DNA of 64,000 nt from NCBI GenBank assembly GCA_014155875.1, contig JACEFZ010024485.1, positions 222,501 through 286,500 on the forward strand, given 5' to 3'. This document shows positions 32,000-43,985 of this stretch, in pieces (position 1 is the first letter of the stretch; the number at the start of each line of letters is the position of its first letter). This stretch comes from Cepaea nemoralis. Lineage: Eukaryota; Mollusca; Gastropoda; Stylommatophora; Helicidae. The notes under the pieces are model-generated. The model did not search any database. It was not told the DNA's origin and saw nothing but the letters and a program-made list of their open reading frames with translations. The translations under genes and the position numbers were made by a program.

Positions 32000-32955
32000 T
32001 ATGTGCATGTCATGGTGCATGTTAAGTTATCGAAACAAGAAAAACAAATAACCCTTATTAACTAATTATTGCCATGGGATGATTAATCGTCTGAAGCGAC
32101 TTCCCGTATCTACCATGGGCTTATATACAGTAGTTTTCCCTTATGCAACCCTTTTTAATGTTATATATCATACAACATTGTCTACGACCATATTAACAAC
32201 TGTTAAGTCATAACTGTCTCACAACCATGCTTCCCATTATCCTTCATGCATTTTTGATTTGGTCGAAACCTTACTTTTTGCTTGGCAGTGAATCTGTTAA
32301 TCAGAAAGAGTGCTTGTGATAATGAAGTGGTCAGACCCATAATGACCAAGACTGTTGAAGCGGATAATCACAAATTTGTGGGCCTAATGATGTGTCAGTA
32401 TGTGATCTAGTGGACCGACTATAACGTTATATGCGTTGTAAGGAATCTATGTACATAATACCTCCAACAAACAATGGTGGAAATGATATTGGGAGAAATA
32501 CATGGAAATAAATAGTATGATAGGCAAGATAAGAAACTGACGCTGTCTTTAACACAAACGGAAATATCGACAATCTGGTGTTTACATGGAACGCTGCTAA
32601 AAGGTCCAAAGACAGAACCATAGACCGTGGGCCAAAATATCAGTGAAATGATTGTGACGACGAAAGGTATTACCAATGGGGCATCTCTGAATTCCTAACT
32701 TAGAGACGGCATCCGTACATAAGATGTGTAGATGATTAAAGCTCTTAATACGTAGGCACTGTGGATGGAATGTTTACACCATTTGGGTTTGTCACGTGAA
32801 CCGTGACTAACTTTAGTAATCGTTTAAGACCACGTTTAAAGTAACTGAAATTATATCCATACATTAATTAAATAGTCTTGATTGGCGCCAAAGACGTAAA
32901 AGGAAGAAGAGAGGATACTAGACAATAAATAAATTGGAATCTACATAACATAAAT
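32000..32955. other. No recognisable feature (0.96 kb)
   Basis: No coding or repeat signals recognised. Confidence 0.45.
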
Positions 32956-32959
32956 TAAT

Positions 32960-33570
32960 TCACAGGCACTGCACGGTACTCATAGAAGTAAATGAATAAG
33001 AGATGACATATTGGAAGACACACTCAATGTAAAGCGATGCCAGTGAAACATTAATGCACTGGTATTGACTGGCATTCATAGAAGCAGGAGAAGTGCTGTA
33101 AATGTAATCTGTCGCTTTCAAACGGGACATTTCGTCAGGATCAAGTGTGCTTTGACACCCAACAACAAAACACACTATGGCTTTCATTTCTTACATTGTC
33201 TAATTTATCCCCAGATCTTTACTTCTCCTTTTACTTCTATAAGTGTTCATCAATAGTTGTGAATGTTTGTTTCGTTTTAACAGTGTCTGAGAGACAAGTC
33301 TAAAAGTATCTCAAAATGTTATCGGGAAATCAACGGCGGCGGGAAGTAATCAAACATCTCTGGAGATTTCTCACAACAATTATCGTCTGGACTGACCTTG
33401 CTCGTAGCAATTGGGCGAACAGGGTGGAGTCTTTACAACTTTCAGCTTGGCTAGACATGTACAGAAACAAATTATAAGCATGGGTAGGTTTGTACTCGAC
33501 GGCAGATAATAACGGTAGTTGAATTGTGGCAGACAGGTCCAATACACGAACAGAAGCAGCAGAAACAGGG
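32960..33570. repeat. Diverged direct duplication, copy 1
   Basis: Aligns with 34515-35255 over its length, e.g. 'tgactggcattcatagaagc' (33067), 'ggacaagtctcaaagtat'-like at 33293, 'cagacaggtccaatacacga' + 'acagaagcagcagaaacagg' (33528). Part resembles SINE-E (B-box region 'tgtcgctttcaaacggg'). Between the two copies lies the 43-bp array. Confidence 0.75.
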
Positions 33571-33743
33571 AGGAGTTGAAACAACAAGCACAAATATGTC
33601 TGGTCAGGTGAGCATGTCTTTGCCAGGTACAGTAGATGATGCTGAAGTAAATACACGATCATTGTTCTCGCCATCGGCGTATTGAGCACAAGACGCTAGC
33701 CCCATATGTTTAGATCAATGGTGCCCATTTTCGACTGTGTCAG

Positions 33744-34390
33744 TCTGGGAGCCTAGATCAATGAACAAATCCCGCCTCGATGGGTATCTGGGAGCCTTAA
33801 TCAATGAAAAAATCCCACCTCGAAGGGTATCTGGGAGCCTAGATCAATGAACAAATCCCACCTCCAGGGGTATCTGGGAGCTTAGGTCAACGAACAAATC
33901 CCACCTCGAAGGGTATCTGGGAGCCTAGATCAATGAACAAATCCTACCTTGAGGTGTATCTGGGAGCCTAGATCAATGAACAAATCCCACCTCCATGGGT
34001 ATCTGGGAGCCTAGATCTATGAAAAAATCCCACCTCGAGGTGTATCTGGGAGCCTAGATCAATGAACAAATCCCACCTTGAGGTGTATCTGGGAGCCTAG
34101 ATCAATGAACAAATCCCACCTCTATAGGTATCTGGGAGCCTAGATCTATGAAAAAATCCCACCTCGAGGTGTATCTGGGAGCCTAGATCAATGAACAAAT
34201 CCCACCTTGAGGTGTATCTGGGAGCCTAGATCAATGAACAAATCCCACGTTGAGGTGTATCTGGGAGCCTAGATCAATGAACAAATCCCACCTCCATGGG
34301 TATCTTGGAGCCTAGATCTATGAAAAAATCCCATTTCCAGGTGTATCTGGGAGCCTAGATCAATGAACACATCCCACCTCGAGGGATATC
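33744..34390. repeat. 43-bp tandem array, ~15 units
   Basis: 'tctgggagcctagatcaatg' + 'aacaaatcccacctcgaggg' + 'gta' repeats every 43 bp with limited variation. Alternating variants (caTgggta with atcTatgaaaaaa) show two-to-three-unit block duplications around 33990-34330. Confidence 0.95.
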
Positions 34391-34514
34391 GAACCAAAAA
34401 AGGAAAACTGTAACATGAGAAATCAATTCACGTGGATCAATTTGACTTCAGAAGTGAAATAATCAAGAGAGGACACACTAGATGATACAAATATTGAGAG
34501 TTATATCGTGAGAA

Positions 34515-35255
34515 ATTACTTCCCAGGGACTACTCGGCATTCATAGAATAAAGGGGAGAAGAGATGCCACATTGGAAGATACAAACATCTAATGTGATAG
34601 CATGAAAAATTAGTTAAAAGCATTGACTGGCATTCAAAGAAGCAGAGAAACGCTGTATTACTTGCCTGTCGCCTCAAAACAATGCAGTTCTGTAGGAACA
34701 AGTGTACTTTGATGCCCCCCTAACGAAATGCCCTCTAGCTGTCATTTCCTACATTGCCTCATGTTCCCCCAAATCTCGGCTTCTCTGTTTCAATAGCTAT
34801 GAATTTATGTTTCTTGTTAACAGCCTGAGGGGCAAGTCTCAAAGTATATCCTAAATGTTATCAGGAAATAAAAGGCGGAGGGAAGAAATCCGAAGTCACT
34901 TGGGACTTCACACAGCAATTATCATTTCGCTGGACTTTACTCCTTGCATCTTTGCAAACAAGATGAGCTGTTGAGCTGAGTTGAGTTGAGTTGAGTTGAG
35001 CTAAACACCGACATCACTGCAACTAGGACATTAACATACGCGCTCCGTCCCCTCGTTCAACAGTCAGCGAAGATTCACACTGCTAATCTATCCCACCGAG
35101 ATGGGTTTTTTTTTAAACAAGGTTCAGGGTGGCAGGACATGTGCAGAAACAATTGTAAGCATCGGTAAGCTTACATTCGACGGCAGAAACAAGATAGCAG
35201 TTGTAAGAGTGGCAGACAGGTCTACTACACTAACAGAAGTAGCAGGAACAGGGGA
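34515..35255. repeat. Diverged direct duplication, copy 2
   Basis: Second copy of 32960-33570, with about 130 bp extra at 34970-35100 including a (GAGTT)n run at 34975-34999. Anchors: 'ttgactggcattcaaagaag' (34623), 'ctcaaagtatatcctaaatg' (34838), 'cagacaggtctactacacta' (35212). Confidence 0.75.
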
Positions 35256-35477
35256 ATATAGAAGCAAACCAGGAATGGTAGCATCCCGCGAAGACACAAC
35301 AAGAATAAATATCATGGAGAGTTGAAGAAGCGCAGCGGTCCATAAAATATGGAGTCCATAAAATATGGTGTTGCACCGTAAACAAAATACTCCTTAACTC
35401 GTGCAACATAGTTTACTTTACTTTATTGTTCATTGGGGGAGTATTTTGTAGAAATTGTAGGAGAAATAAAATCTCAT

Positions 35478-35660
35478 GTGTCCATCCGTACTCATAGAAG
35501 TAAAGGAAATAAGTAGAAATAAAAAGCATACTAGTTTATATAAACATTGAAAGTATTGTCACACCGTGATTCAAACCTGTCACTTCCAAATGTCAACAGC
35601 AGATTGGTGAAGAAATAATAGTACTACAACTCACGGTCAGCTAGACACTCCCAAATTATG
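35478..35660 (-). repeat. SINE-E copy
   Basis: Minus-strand B box GGTTTGAATCAC near 35569. 'ctcacggtcagctagacact' at the right end matches 21720-21945. Confidence 0.55.
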
Positions 35661-35707
35661 ATATTATCACCACCCACGTCTATATTAAATCTGACGTGAA
35701 TTTTTTT

Positions 35708-35825
35708 TTTTTTCCGGTCGCACGCTTTGAACTCAAGCGTAGATCATACACGCTAGTTCTAGTAGTGCTGGACTGCATTTTGCGTGTGGATTAGCTTCCC
35801 TTTTTTATCAGTGTCCCTCCCTTAA
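35708..35825 (-). repeat. SINE-C copy, tail part only
   Basis: 'aactcaagcgtagatcatac', 'agtagtgctggactgcattt', 'tgcgtgtggattagcttccc' and 'tatcagtgtccctcc' match the 3' half of SINE-C at 38520. The tRNA-like head is missing. Confidence 0.7.
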
Positions 35826-35954
35826 AAAAATAGGGAGAACTTTGAAGGAACGGAGATGTGGTTATAGGCGAGTGTTATCAATACCTTCAGATACCAGAAT
35901 AACAAACGACCATTGCCAATAATAGGCTAATGAAAGTAGAACATTATACACATC

Positions 35955-36105
35955 TATAAGTAAGAGACAAACAGAATGATACTCTATGGACTGAGACGGA
36001 GACATGGGGGTATATCATCAACACAGTTGATCCAGAACACCGCGGACCGATATCTGTGGAGAGACATGAACGCCTACGTCTGTTGGTAGAGCACATGATG
36101 ACGGT
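35955..36105 (+). pseudogene. Small RTE LINE 3' fragment
   Basis: Encodes an MILYGLRRRHGG-like stretch and NTADRYLWRDMNAYV, equivalent to RNLWRDMIAHA at 29650. A 'gatgatgacgg' tail follows the stop. Confidence 0.55.
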
Positions 36106-36204
36106 TACTTTTTATTATTCTTTGTAAGTAATTAAAGGACCTTTTTAACATACCTTACGGCGCATCCTAACATACGACAATATACATGCCAGAGCATTGG
36201 TCTA

Positions 36205-36408
36205 TAGACCAATCGCCACCAATGAGTGATGTGTTCCGCATCACGCCGGCCGCCTTTACTTCCCATATATTCTGGGTATTCATTTTAGTCTGGGTCGGCT
36301 TGTGAGCCCAGGTCAATTTTTAAAAAACCGAATCTGCCTAGCTCCGGATCGAACCCATGACTACCGCGTGGGCAGGCGAGTGTGTAGTCACTACCACGAC
36401 CCCCTGTC
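36205..36408 (-). repeat. SINE-B copy, well preserved
   Basis: Minus strand: GGGTCGTGGTAGTGACTACA, CTCGCCTGCCCACGCGG, B box GGGTTCGATCC (near 36352), then 'gacctgggctcacaagccga', 'gggaagtaaaggcggccgg'. It aligns end to end with the plus-strand copy at 44898. Confidence 0.82.
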
Positions 36409-37125
36409 ATTACTTGACTCCTATGATAGTTCAATGAATCAATACATGTGAGTGTATTTCTCATGCGATTTCAGTAACCGTAAGAGTTCCCGAAAATGTG
36501 ACATTTGTCGAATTAGTGAAAACACCATTTTTGTTTCCAAATCTCCAGAAGTCGAGCTACAAAGAAGCATGATGGCCTAAGCTAACTGGCATGTCACACA
36601 CAAGAAAGTAAGGTTGCTTTAAGGAGCTTAATGTCAAACTTAGGAGACCGTATCAACAATTGAGTGGGTCGGTTTTGGCTAAGTCAACAGCCGGCAAGGT
36701 TTGTAGCCCATGGAAACTTTACCATCGGCTCTCTTCTAGACGGTCAGCCAGTCAGTCAACAGAGAGGCAAGTCACGAATGGACGTCATAAACGGGCTCGA
36801 TTTGTTTCAGCTCTTCTGGATTTCGTCGGAAATGATCAATAAAACCGTGTCATATTTCAGCTTTCTGGTGTTTACTATATCTGGCTTATTTCTAGCCTCG
36901 TAGTCACCACATGTTGCCCATTAAACATTAATTTCAGAATCATATGTGAAAAGTTTTTTGCTTGAAAGAGTAAAGATAGTAAGCAAGCCATAAACTGACG
37001 ATCTTACGCCATAAAGAACTTAACACACAAGCGCACAGACACACATGCACTCATTATCATCGGGTGTCATGTCGATTAGCGTTCATGTTTCGTTAAGTCA
37101 CAACATCACCAGGCTTACAGCAGGT
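36409..37125. other. No recognisable gene (0.7 kb)
   Basis: Two overlapping plus-strand frames (36660-36842 and 36664-36903) lie here. The second ends in a hydrophobic stretch (VSYFSFLVFTISGLFLAS) but has no recognised family. Nothing else stands out. Confidence 0.4.
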
Positions 37126-37129
37126 CTCA

Positions 37130-37410
37130 GTTGTCTCATATATGCCATTTGGCGAAGCCACCCATATTTTCATCTCTTTGCCTTCCACTTGTGCTTTTCC
37201 TAACATTTGGCCAGATGTCACTAAGTTTTAAATGTTATTTTCCCACATAAAGAACTCGAAAAGTCTTGGCTGTCTACTTCTAATATTTGTAATTCACTTA
37301 CGGTTTTCGATTGTTTCTTTAGAGTCTGTCTCATTCAGCTTTCTGTCTGACCAAGGTACTCTTTAGATATTTCCTAAGAAACAACATTTAGATTCTTTCC
37401 TCTTCTACTT
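37130..37410 (-). pseudogene. RTE LINE C-terminal fragment
   Basis: The minus strand encodes, with stops, VPWSDRKLNETDSKETIENR, ITNIRSRQ and NLVTSGQMLGKAQVEGKEMK, the counterpart of the C-terminal motifs at 14709. It sits directly at the 3' end of the RNase H LINE copy. Confidence 0.6.
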
Positions 37411-37432
37411 TCGTTCGCTTGAAATATGTATA

Positions 37433-38500
37433 TAACTGCAGTGTTGTGTCTTGAATGAATTTAACTGCCTTTTTTTTAGTTCACTCAGTGGTCCATAGAG
37501 TTTATCTTCATCTGTTCGTCTCTCTAAGCCGCAAGGTTTGCTTAGATATGTTGTGTTTTTGGCAGCCTTGGAGTATGTGATCTGCTATCCGCAACGCCAA
37601 TCCACATGTGCACATGGCTGATTCACCAATCTTGAATTTTGCATACATGTGGTTGCATAATCTATTGTGTCCTGTTCTGAGGTGCAGAATAATGGCTTGT
37701 TCTGGTCTGTCCATAACGTGGTAGTCGTCTTGAGCAGGTTTTGGTGGCTATCTGACTGATTTGATCATTCTTTTCATTTGGTGGCTATCTGACTGATTTG
37801 ATCATTCTTTTCATTTGGTGGTATGTAACGGGCACATTAGGTTGTTTTTCTTTTGCTCCTTCCTTAGCTAATAGATCAGCTCTCTCGTTTCCAGATACTC
37901 CACAGTGAGATGGTATCCACTGATACTCCACAGTGAGATGGTGTACGCTGACTGCTAAGTTCAGAAAGTAGTGTCCTTAGTACTGACAATTTCCCAGACA
38001 GGAGCGCCTCGAGTACTGATTCTGCATCTGTCAATAGCATCACAGGTGGTGTACCATAGCTGGTATTTAGTAATTTCTCTGTTGCTATCTTGATTGCCTC
38101 AATTTTAGAATTATAGTTATAGCAGTACTTTCCTGTTGTACTCTGGCCGTGTTCCTAGTATTGTTTGGGTATTCTGTGTACACTCCCGCCTCTCCATTTC
38201 GAACAGCATTTTGTTCTGACCCATCAGTTTGGACTCGGATTCAGAGGTCATGTGGGTATTCTTCATCAAGAAAACTGAGAGTGGCTGTTCTGCGCTGTAC
38301 ACTGTTCTGTTCTTCCTTGTCAAATATTGCTCTCATTTTTGTCTGGATTTGTAGTGATAGTACATTTTCCTCTTTCCACGGAGTTCGTTCTGGAATAGTT
38401 ATCATGGGGATACCAACTGTGGTCAGATCGGTGGTTTCTCTGTATCACGATTTTACAGCAAGAGCATCGTCATCATTCTTGGTCTAATTTGTTGCTAAAC
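37433..38500 (-). pseudogene. I/jockey-group LINE, RNase H domain and 3' end (copy 1)
   Basis: Reading the minus strand from 38500 down, frames encode TDGSEQNAVRNG..GVYTEYP (first RNase H Asp), IEAIKIATEKLLNTSY-like (Glu), PVMLLTDAESVLEALLSGKL (second Asp) and PSHCGVSGNERADLLAKEG-like (final His/Asp motif). After these comes the C-terminal LHLRTGHNRLCNHMYAKFKI and a cysteine cluster CTCG..ADHILQGC. The four-residue RNase H signature can be traced, but several frameshifts and a ~32-bp tandem duplication (near 37905-37945) break it. The 3' UTR start 'atataactgcagtgttgtgt' is shared with 62590. Confidence 0.82.
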
Positions 38501-38519
38501 TTGATGTTTTGGTTTTTGC

Positions 38520-38783
38520 TTCCTGGCTATGACCTCGAGCGTAGTGCATACACACTACTTCTAATAACACTGGACTGAATTTTGCGTGTGGATTAGCTTT
38601 ACCTACTACCAGTATCCCTAGCCATTAGGCGAACCCACTCCGACTTCAGAGGTACGTGTAATTTACGTCCCCAAGTCAAGGACGAGAAATCAACATTTTA
38701 GTCAAACTGAACAGTGTAGAGGATGAACCACCTATCTCGGCATCAGCACACCGGATGTTTAAGAACGAGCCATGCTGACCTCC
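38520..38783 (-). repeat. SINE-C copy, full length
   Basis: Minus-strand head GGTCAGCATGGCTCGTTCTT, B-box region 'taggtggttcatcctcta', then 'tttgactaaaatgttgattt', 'gacttggggacgtaaattac', and the tail 'gtagtgtgtatgcactacgc'. Same order as 53888-54145. Confidence 0.8.
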
Positions 38784-38812
38784 AGTTGCCTTGATGTAGG
38801 ACTATGCATGTG

Positions 38813-39246
38813 ATTATTGTGCTATATTTGGTCTAGGACTATACATGTAATTATTGTGCTATACTTGGTCTAGGACTATACATGTAATTAATGTGCTATA
38901 CTTGGTCTAGGACTATACATGTGATTATTGTGCTATACTTGGTCTAGGACTATACATGTAATTATTGTGCTATACTTGGTCTAGGACAATACATGTAATT
39001 ATTGTGCTATACTTGGTCTAGGACTATACATGTGATTATTGTGCTATACTTGGTCTAGGACTATACATGTAATTATTGTGCTATACTTGGTCTAGGACTA
39101 TACATGTAATTATTGTGCTATACTTGGTCTAGGATTATACATGTAATTATTGTGCTATACTTGGTCTAGGACTATACATGAATTTATTGTGCTATACTTG
39201 GTCCAAGACTATACATGCAATTATTTTGCTATGCTTGGTCTATGAC
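38813..39246. repeat. 37-bp tandem array, left part (~12 units)
   Basis: 'cttggtctaggactatacat' + 'gtaattattgtgctata' repeats every 37 bp. The last unit reads 'atgcttggtctatgac', at which a LINE begins. The array resumes at 43179. Confidence 0.95.
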
Positions 39247-39954
39247 AGTAGACGGTACTACCTGCTTTCTGTCAGCGCCGAATGTTGGGCGGCGCTTACC
39301 AAACCCGACACCCCACATTGTGCCAACGGCTTCGGGCGGAAGAGCGCAATTGGGAGGGTACTAGCCTTATCCTGGTGCGAGGAAATGCAACCCAAAGACA
39401 AAATAAGTCATGGCAGGGCAGACCAGGCCCTAAGCCTTGGTTGGCAGCTGGTCTAGGATCGAAGCTCCGACAGGCGGACAGTTAGAGCATTGCTTTGTTG
39501 ATCCGGCAGCTTCTGCAGCTTGTCTTGTTCCAGATGTATAGGTGTTAACTTTCCTCTGGAGTGAACTAGGCAGGCCGAGAGAGGGATCATGCTGCATGGG
39601 CAACACATGGTTTCTTTATTTTAGCCCAGGCTTTGTGCTATGGAGAGGCAATAACTCCATCCCTGGTCTTAACTGGTCTCGGAATCAAAGCGAGAGGCAA
39701 CTGTTACGGGTTATAAGTCCTTGTCAGTTGGCGTAGACATGGGGCGCCACGCGTTGCCTCTGACGGTGGGAGACACCTACAGGTGTCACTGATCAGCTAC
39801 CGCCCGCCTCAAGCTGGGCAGCCCCCGGCAATTGGGTGCTGATCCGCCACAGCCTGCCTGCTTCAATGGGTGCTTGGGGCTAGGACAAAATCTGAATCGC
39901 AGGCTGTAAAACCAATGCACCAGGTACTAATAAAAAGAATAATAGAAACCTCAA

Positions 39955-41370
39955 GCTACGGCTTGCAACCTGGAACGTGAGAACCATGTGTCCAGGATTT
40001 TCCACTGACTTGACAAATATTGACGATGTGAGAAAAACGGCTGTGATTGATGCTGAACTCAATCGTCTTAACATTGATATTGCTGGCCTGCAGGAGACTC
40101 GCCTCGCTGAGGAAGGGTCACTCAGGAAAACAATTACACCTTTTTTTGGAAGGGAAGAGGGCAGGCAGAAAAAAGGCAACATGGTGTGGGCTTTGCAGTG
40201 AAGAATTCGCTACTGGGAATGATTGACATCCCAGCTGGAGGTAATGAAAGATTATTATCACTGCGCTTGGCAACCTCTTGTGGATTTGCCACCATTCTCA
40301 CTGCATATGCACCGACACTCGCTTCCTCTGATGATGTGAAGGATACGTTCTATGAGCAGCTAGACTCTGCGATCAAGGCAGTTCCAAAATCCGACTACAT
40401 TTATATGCTCGGTGATTTCAATGCTCGTGTGGGCAAGGACTCGAGTTCATGGCCAGTGTGCCTTGGAAAATACAACATCGGTCGCATGAATGATAATGGG
40501 CAAAGGCTGCTGGAGCATTGCACTAGAAATGACCTATGCTATTACAAACTCCTTTTTTAAAACAAAAGAGATGCATAAGGTCACATGGAAACATCCAAGA
40601 TCCGGCCATTGGCATCAGCTGGACTTCATTATCACACGGAGACAACATCTGAACCATACATCATTAACTCGAAGTTACCACAGTGCTGACTGTGATACAG
40701 ATCATTCTTTGGTTGTTGCAAGGGTTAGACTGAGACCAAAGAGAATCTACACAGCTAAACACAAGTCTAGCCCCAGGATTAATATTATTAACACTCACGA
40801 TCCTGGAAAGTGCTTTGAATTTCAACAGCAACTTGAAGACGCTTTCAATGATACATCAGAAAATTGTATAGTAAATGATAAATGGAGTAAACTTAAGGAA
40901 ACTATTTATAAAACAGCGGTAGGGGTTTACGGCACTGTGGATCATAAGAGGCAGGACTGGTTTGCGGCAAACAGCCAGATACTGCAGCCCTTGATTGATA
41001 AAACGAAGATAGCTCTCTTAAGAAAGAAGGAAAGACCAACGCGTAACAATCTGAGTGAGCTGAAGCAAGCGAGGAAGGATGTACAAAAGGCTGCCAGGCA
41101 GTGTGCGAATGACTATTGGATCAAGTTATGTGAGTCCATTCAAATCGCAAGTGATAAGGGAAACATCAGAAGCATGTATGAAGGGATAAAGAAAGCCTGT
41201 GGTCCAATGATCAAAAGAAGTGCACCGCTGAAAACCTTGACTGGAGAAATCATCACTGATAAGAAACAGCAGATGGATAGATGGGTCGAGCACTATTTAG
41301 AGCTTTACTCAAGTGAGACCAAGCTAGCGGATGATGCCCTCAACGCCATAGAGGCCCTAGCCAACTCTTG
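39955..41370 (+). pseudogene. LINE endonuclease domain and linker (frameshifted)
   Basis: The endonuclease/exonuclease/phosphatase domain nicks the target DNA to prime reverse transcription. Key motifs are all present: LATWNVRTM (Asn), AGLQETR (catalytic Glu), LGDFNARVG (Asp/Asn) and SADCDTDHSLV (Asp-His). The open frame changes near 40180 and near 40550 (a T run), so two small indels break it. The following linker (WFAANSQ..., KAARQCANDYWIKL, GEIITDKKQQMDRWVEHY) leads to the RT. The protein resembles the proteins often mis-annotated as 'craniofacial development protein 2-like' in animal genomes. Confidence 0.9.
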
Positions 41371-43113
41371 ACCACCTGGACACACTTCCCACTATAACAG
41401 AAGTTAAGTGTGCTATAAATGAGCTTGCATCTGGCAAGGCTCCAGGTAAGGATGGGATTCCAATAGAGGTGATCAGGAGTGGGCAAGACACACTCGCTCT
41501 ACAGATCCACCAGCTAATAGAGCTATGCTGGCGAGAAGGACAAGTCCCACAGGATTTCAAAGATTCAAACATCATAACGCTGTACAAGAACAAGGGAGAT
41601 CGGAGCGACTGTAACAACTATAGGGGTATCTCACTTCTGTGTATTGTTGGGAAAGTATTTGCCAGAATTGTCCTGCGCAGACTTCAAGTCCTGGGAGATC
41701 AAGTCTACCCCGAATCACAGTGCGGCTTCCGTCAGAACCGGTCTACCATTGATATGATATTCTCATTGCGACAGATGCAAGAAAAATGCCGGGAACAAAA
41801 TCAGCCACTGTTTATTGCCTTCATCGACCTCACAAAGGCATTCGATTTGGTCAGTCGTGAGGGTCTGTTCAAAGCACTAAAGAAGATTGGCTGCCCACCA
41901 ACTCTTCTGTCCATTGTGGAATCGTTCCACACAGGCATGAAGGGTATAATCAAGTTTGATGGCTCAACTTCAGAAGAGTTTGAAATCAAGAGTGGAGTTA
42001 AGCAAGGTTGTGTACTATCCCCCACCCTCTTTGGGATATACTTTTCACTTCTACTGAAATATGCCTTTCGTGATCAGGATGACGGTATATACATTCACTC
42101 ACGCTCAGATGGTGGCCTCTATAATGCTCAGAGATTGAAGGCCAAGACCAAAATTAGCAGGGTACTAATCAGAGAGTTGCTTTTTGCGGATGATGCTGCG
42201 ATTACGACCCACTCTGAGGAAGAATTACAACATCTACTATCTGCATTCTCCAATGCTTGTTCTGAATTTGGTTTAACAATTAACAAAAAGAAGACACAGA
42301 TTATGTCACAAGGTGCACATGGTGTACCATCAATCTTTATTGACGACGCCGAACTGGAGATAGTAGACCATTTTACATATCTAGGATCAGAGGTAAATAG
42401 CAAATTATCCCTCGATCAGGAAATCAACATCAGGATTGGCAAGGCAGCAACAACAATGAACATGTTAGCAAAAAGAGTCTGGGAGAACAGGAAGCTTACT
42501 GCCAAAACAAAAGTCCTCGTCTACCAAGCCTGTGTCCTTAGTACTCTTCTTTATGGCAGTGAAACCTGGACAACTTACTCACGCCAAGAGAAACGTTTAA
42601 ACAGCTTTCATATGCGGTGTCTGCGAAGAATACTTGGTATTAAATGGCAAGACAAAATCACAAATACTGAAGTATTGGAAAGATCAGGTTGTGTGACGGT
42701 GTATTCCATGCTCAGTCTTCGTAGACTTAGATGGATAGGACACGTTAGGAGGATGGATGATGGTAGAATACCAAAGGACATCTTTTTTGGTGAATTACAG
42801 ACGGGTAGGAGATCTCAGGGTCGGCCTCTACTACAATACAAAGATGTGTGTAAGCGGGACATGATTGATACAGGCATTGATAATGCACATTGGGAGCACG
42901 TCGCCGCTGAACGTGTTGCATGGAGGGCAACTATCAGAAATGGAATAAAGACAAAGGAGAAAATGATTGCAGATAAAGCACACACACAGCGTGAGAGACG
43001 TAAGATGGTGCAAAATGGTGGAAATGACCATGTTTTCACATGCACCTACTGTGGGCAAACATCTGCAGCAAGAATTGGCCTTACCAGCCACACTCGCCAC
43101 CGCAATGGGTCGT
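41371..43113 (+). pseudogene. LINE reverse transcriptase with C-terminal zinc finger (548-codon open frame)
   Basis: After a frameshift near 41366 the frame runs open to 43115. RT motifs in order: SGKAPGKDGIP, FKDSNIITLYKNKG, YRGISLL, FRQNRSTIDMIF, FIDLTKAFD (first catalytic Asp), SGVKQGCVLSPTLFGIY, LLFADDAA (catalytic FADD), LTINKKKTQIM, DHFTYLGS. Then come the LYGSETWTTY and MRCLRRILGIKW segments. The last 25 residues form a C2H2-like finger CTYCGQTSAARIGL-TSHTRH. In the sister copies this reads SHIRYRH, so here the last His is replaced by Asn. The RT core itself looks intact. Confidence 0.92.
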
Positions 43114-43178
43114 AGTTATTAAGCATTTTTGAAGCACAATGTACCAAACTATCGTCTGTCAAGACGGAAAGGTGCCAA

Positions 43179-43985
43179 TGCTTGGTCTAGGACTATACAT
43201 GTAATTATTGTGCTATACTTGGTCTAGGACTATACATGTAATTATTGTGCTATACTTGGTCTAGGACTATACTTGTAATTATTGTGCTATACTTGGTCTA
43301 GGACTATACATGTAATTATTGTGCTATACTTGGTCTAGGACTATACTTGTAATTATTGTGCTATACTTGGTCTAGGACTATACATGTAATTATTGTGCTA
43401 TACTTGGTCTAGGACTATACATGTAATTATTGTGCTATACTTGGTCTAGGACTATGCATGTGATTATTGTGCTATACTTGGTCTAGGACTATACATGTAA
43501 TTATTGTGCTATACTTGGTCTAGGACTATACATGTAATTATTGTGCTATACTTGGTCTAGGACTATACATGTAATTATTGTGCTATACTTGGTCTAGGAC
43601 TATGCATGCGATTATTTTTCTATACTTGGTCTAGGTCTATACATGTGATTATTTTGCTAGACTTAGTCTATGACTATACATGTGATTACTTGGATAGACT
43701 TGGTCTAGGACTACCGTACATGTGATTATGTTACTAGATTTGGTCTAGAACTACTTATACATGTGATTATGTTCCTAGACTTGGCTTGATGTAGGACTAT
43801 ACATGTGATTATTTTGCTAGACTTAGTCTAGGACTACTATACATATGATTATGTTGCTAGACTTGGTCTAGAACTATTATAAACGTGATTATGCTGCCAG
43901 ACTTGTCTAGAACTACTACATACGTGATTATGTTGCTAGACTTGGTCTAGGACTACCGTGCATGTGATTATGTCTTGATACTGTC
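43179..43985. repeat. 37-bp tandem array, right part
   Basis: About 12 near-canonical units run to about 43620. After that the units are diverged and lengthened (e.g. 'tggtctaggactaccgtaca', 'atgtgattatgttactagat') and fade out near 43985. The homogeneous core was the insertion site of the LINE. Confidence 0.93.

Larger units (their letters stand above)
39247..43178 (+). mobile_element. Nearly full-length RTE-type LINE inserted in the 37-bp array
   Basis: A 3.93-kb element with a ~700-bp 5' UTR, an apurinic endonuclease domain, a reverse transcriptase and a C-terminal C2H2 finger, ending in 'acggaaaggtgccaatg'. The same 3' end occurs in the copies at 15991 and 50197. Flanks ATGCTTGGTCTATGAC (39231-39246) and ATGCTTGGTCTAGGAC (43179-43194) match at 15 of 16 bases and share the variant 'tgcttgg' where most array units have 'tacttgg', so a genuine target-site duplication is likely. 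Only about three frameshifts disable it. Confidence 0.92.

Noticed and set aside
36660..36903. Small membrane protein gene
   Set aside because: 79 codons with one hydrophobic stretch at the C-terminus; no homologue recognised, no supporting context. Left as unassigned.
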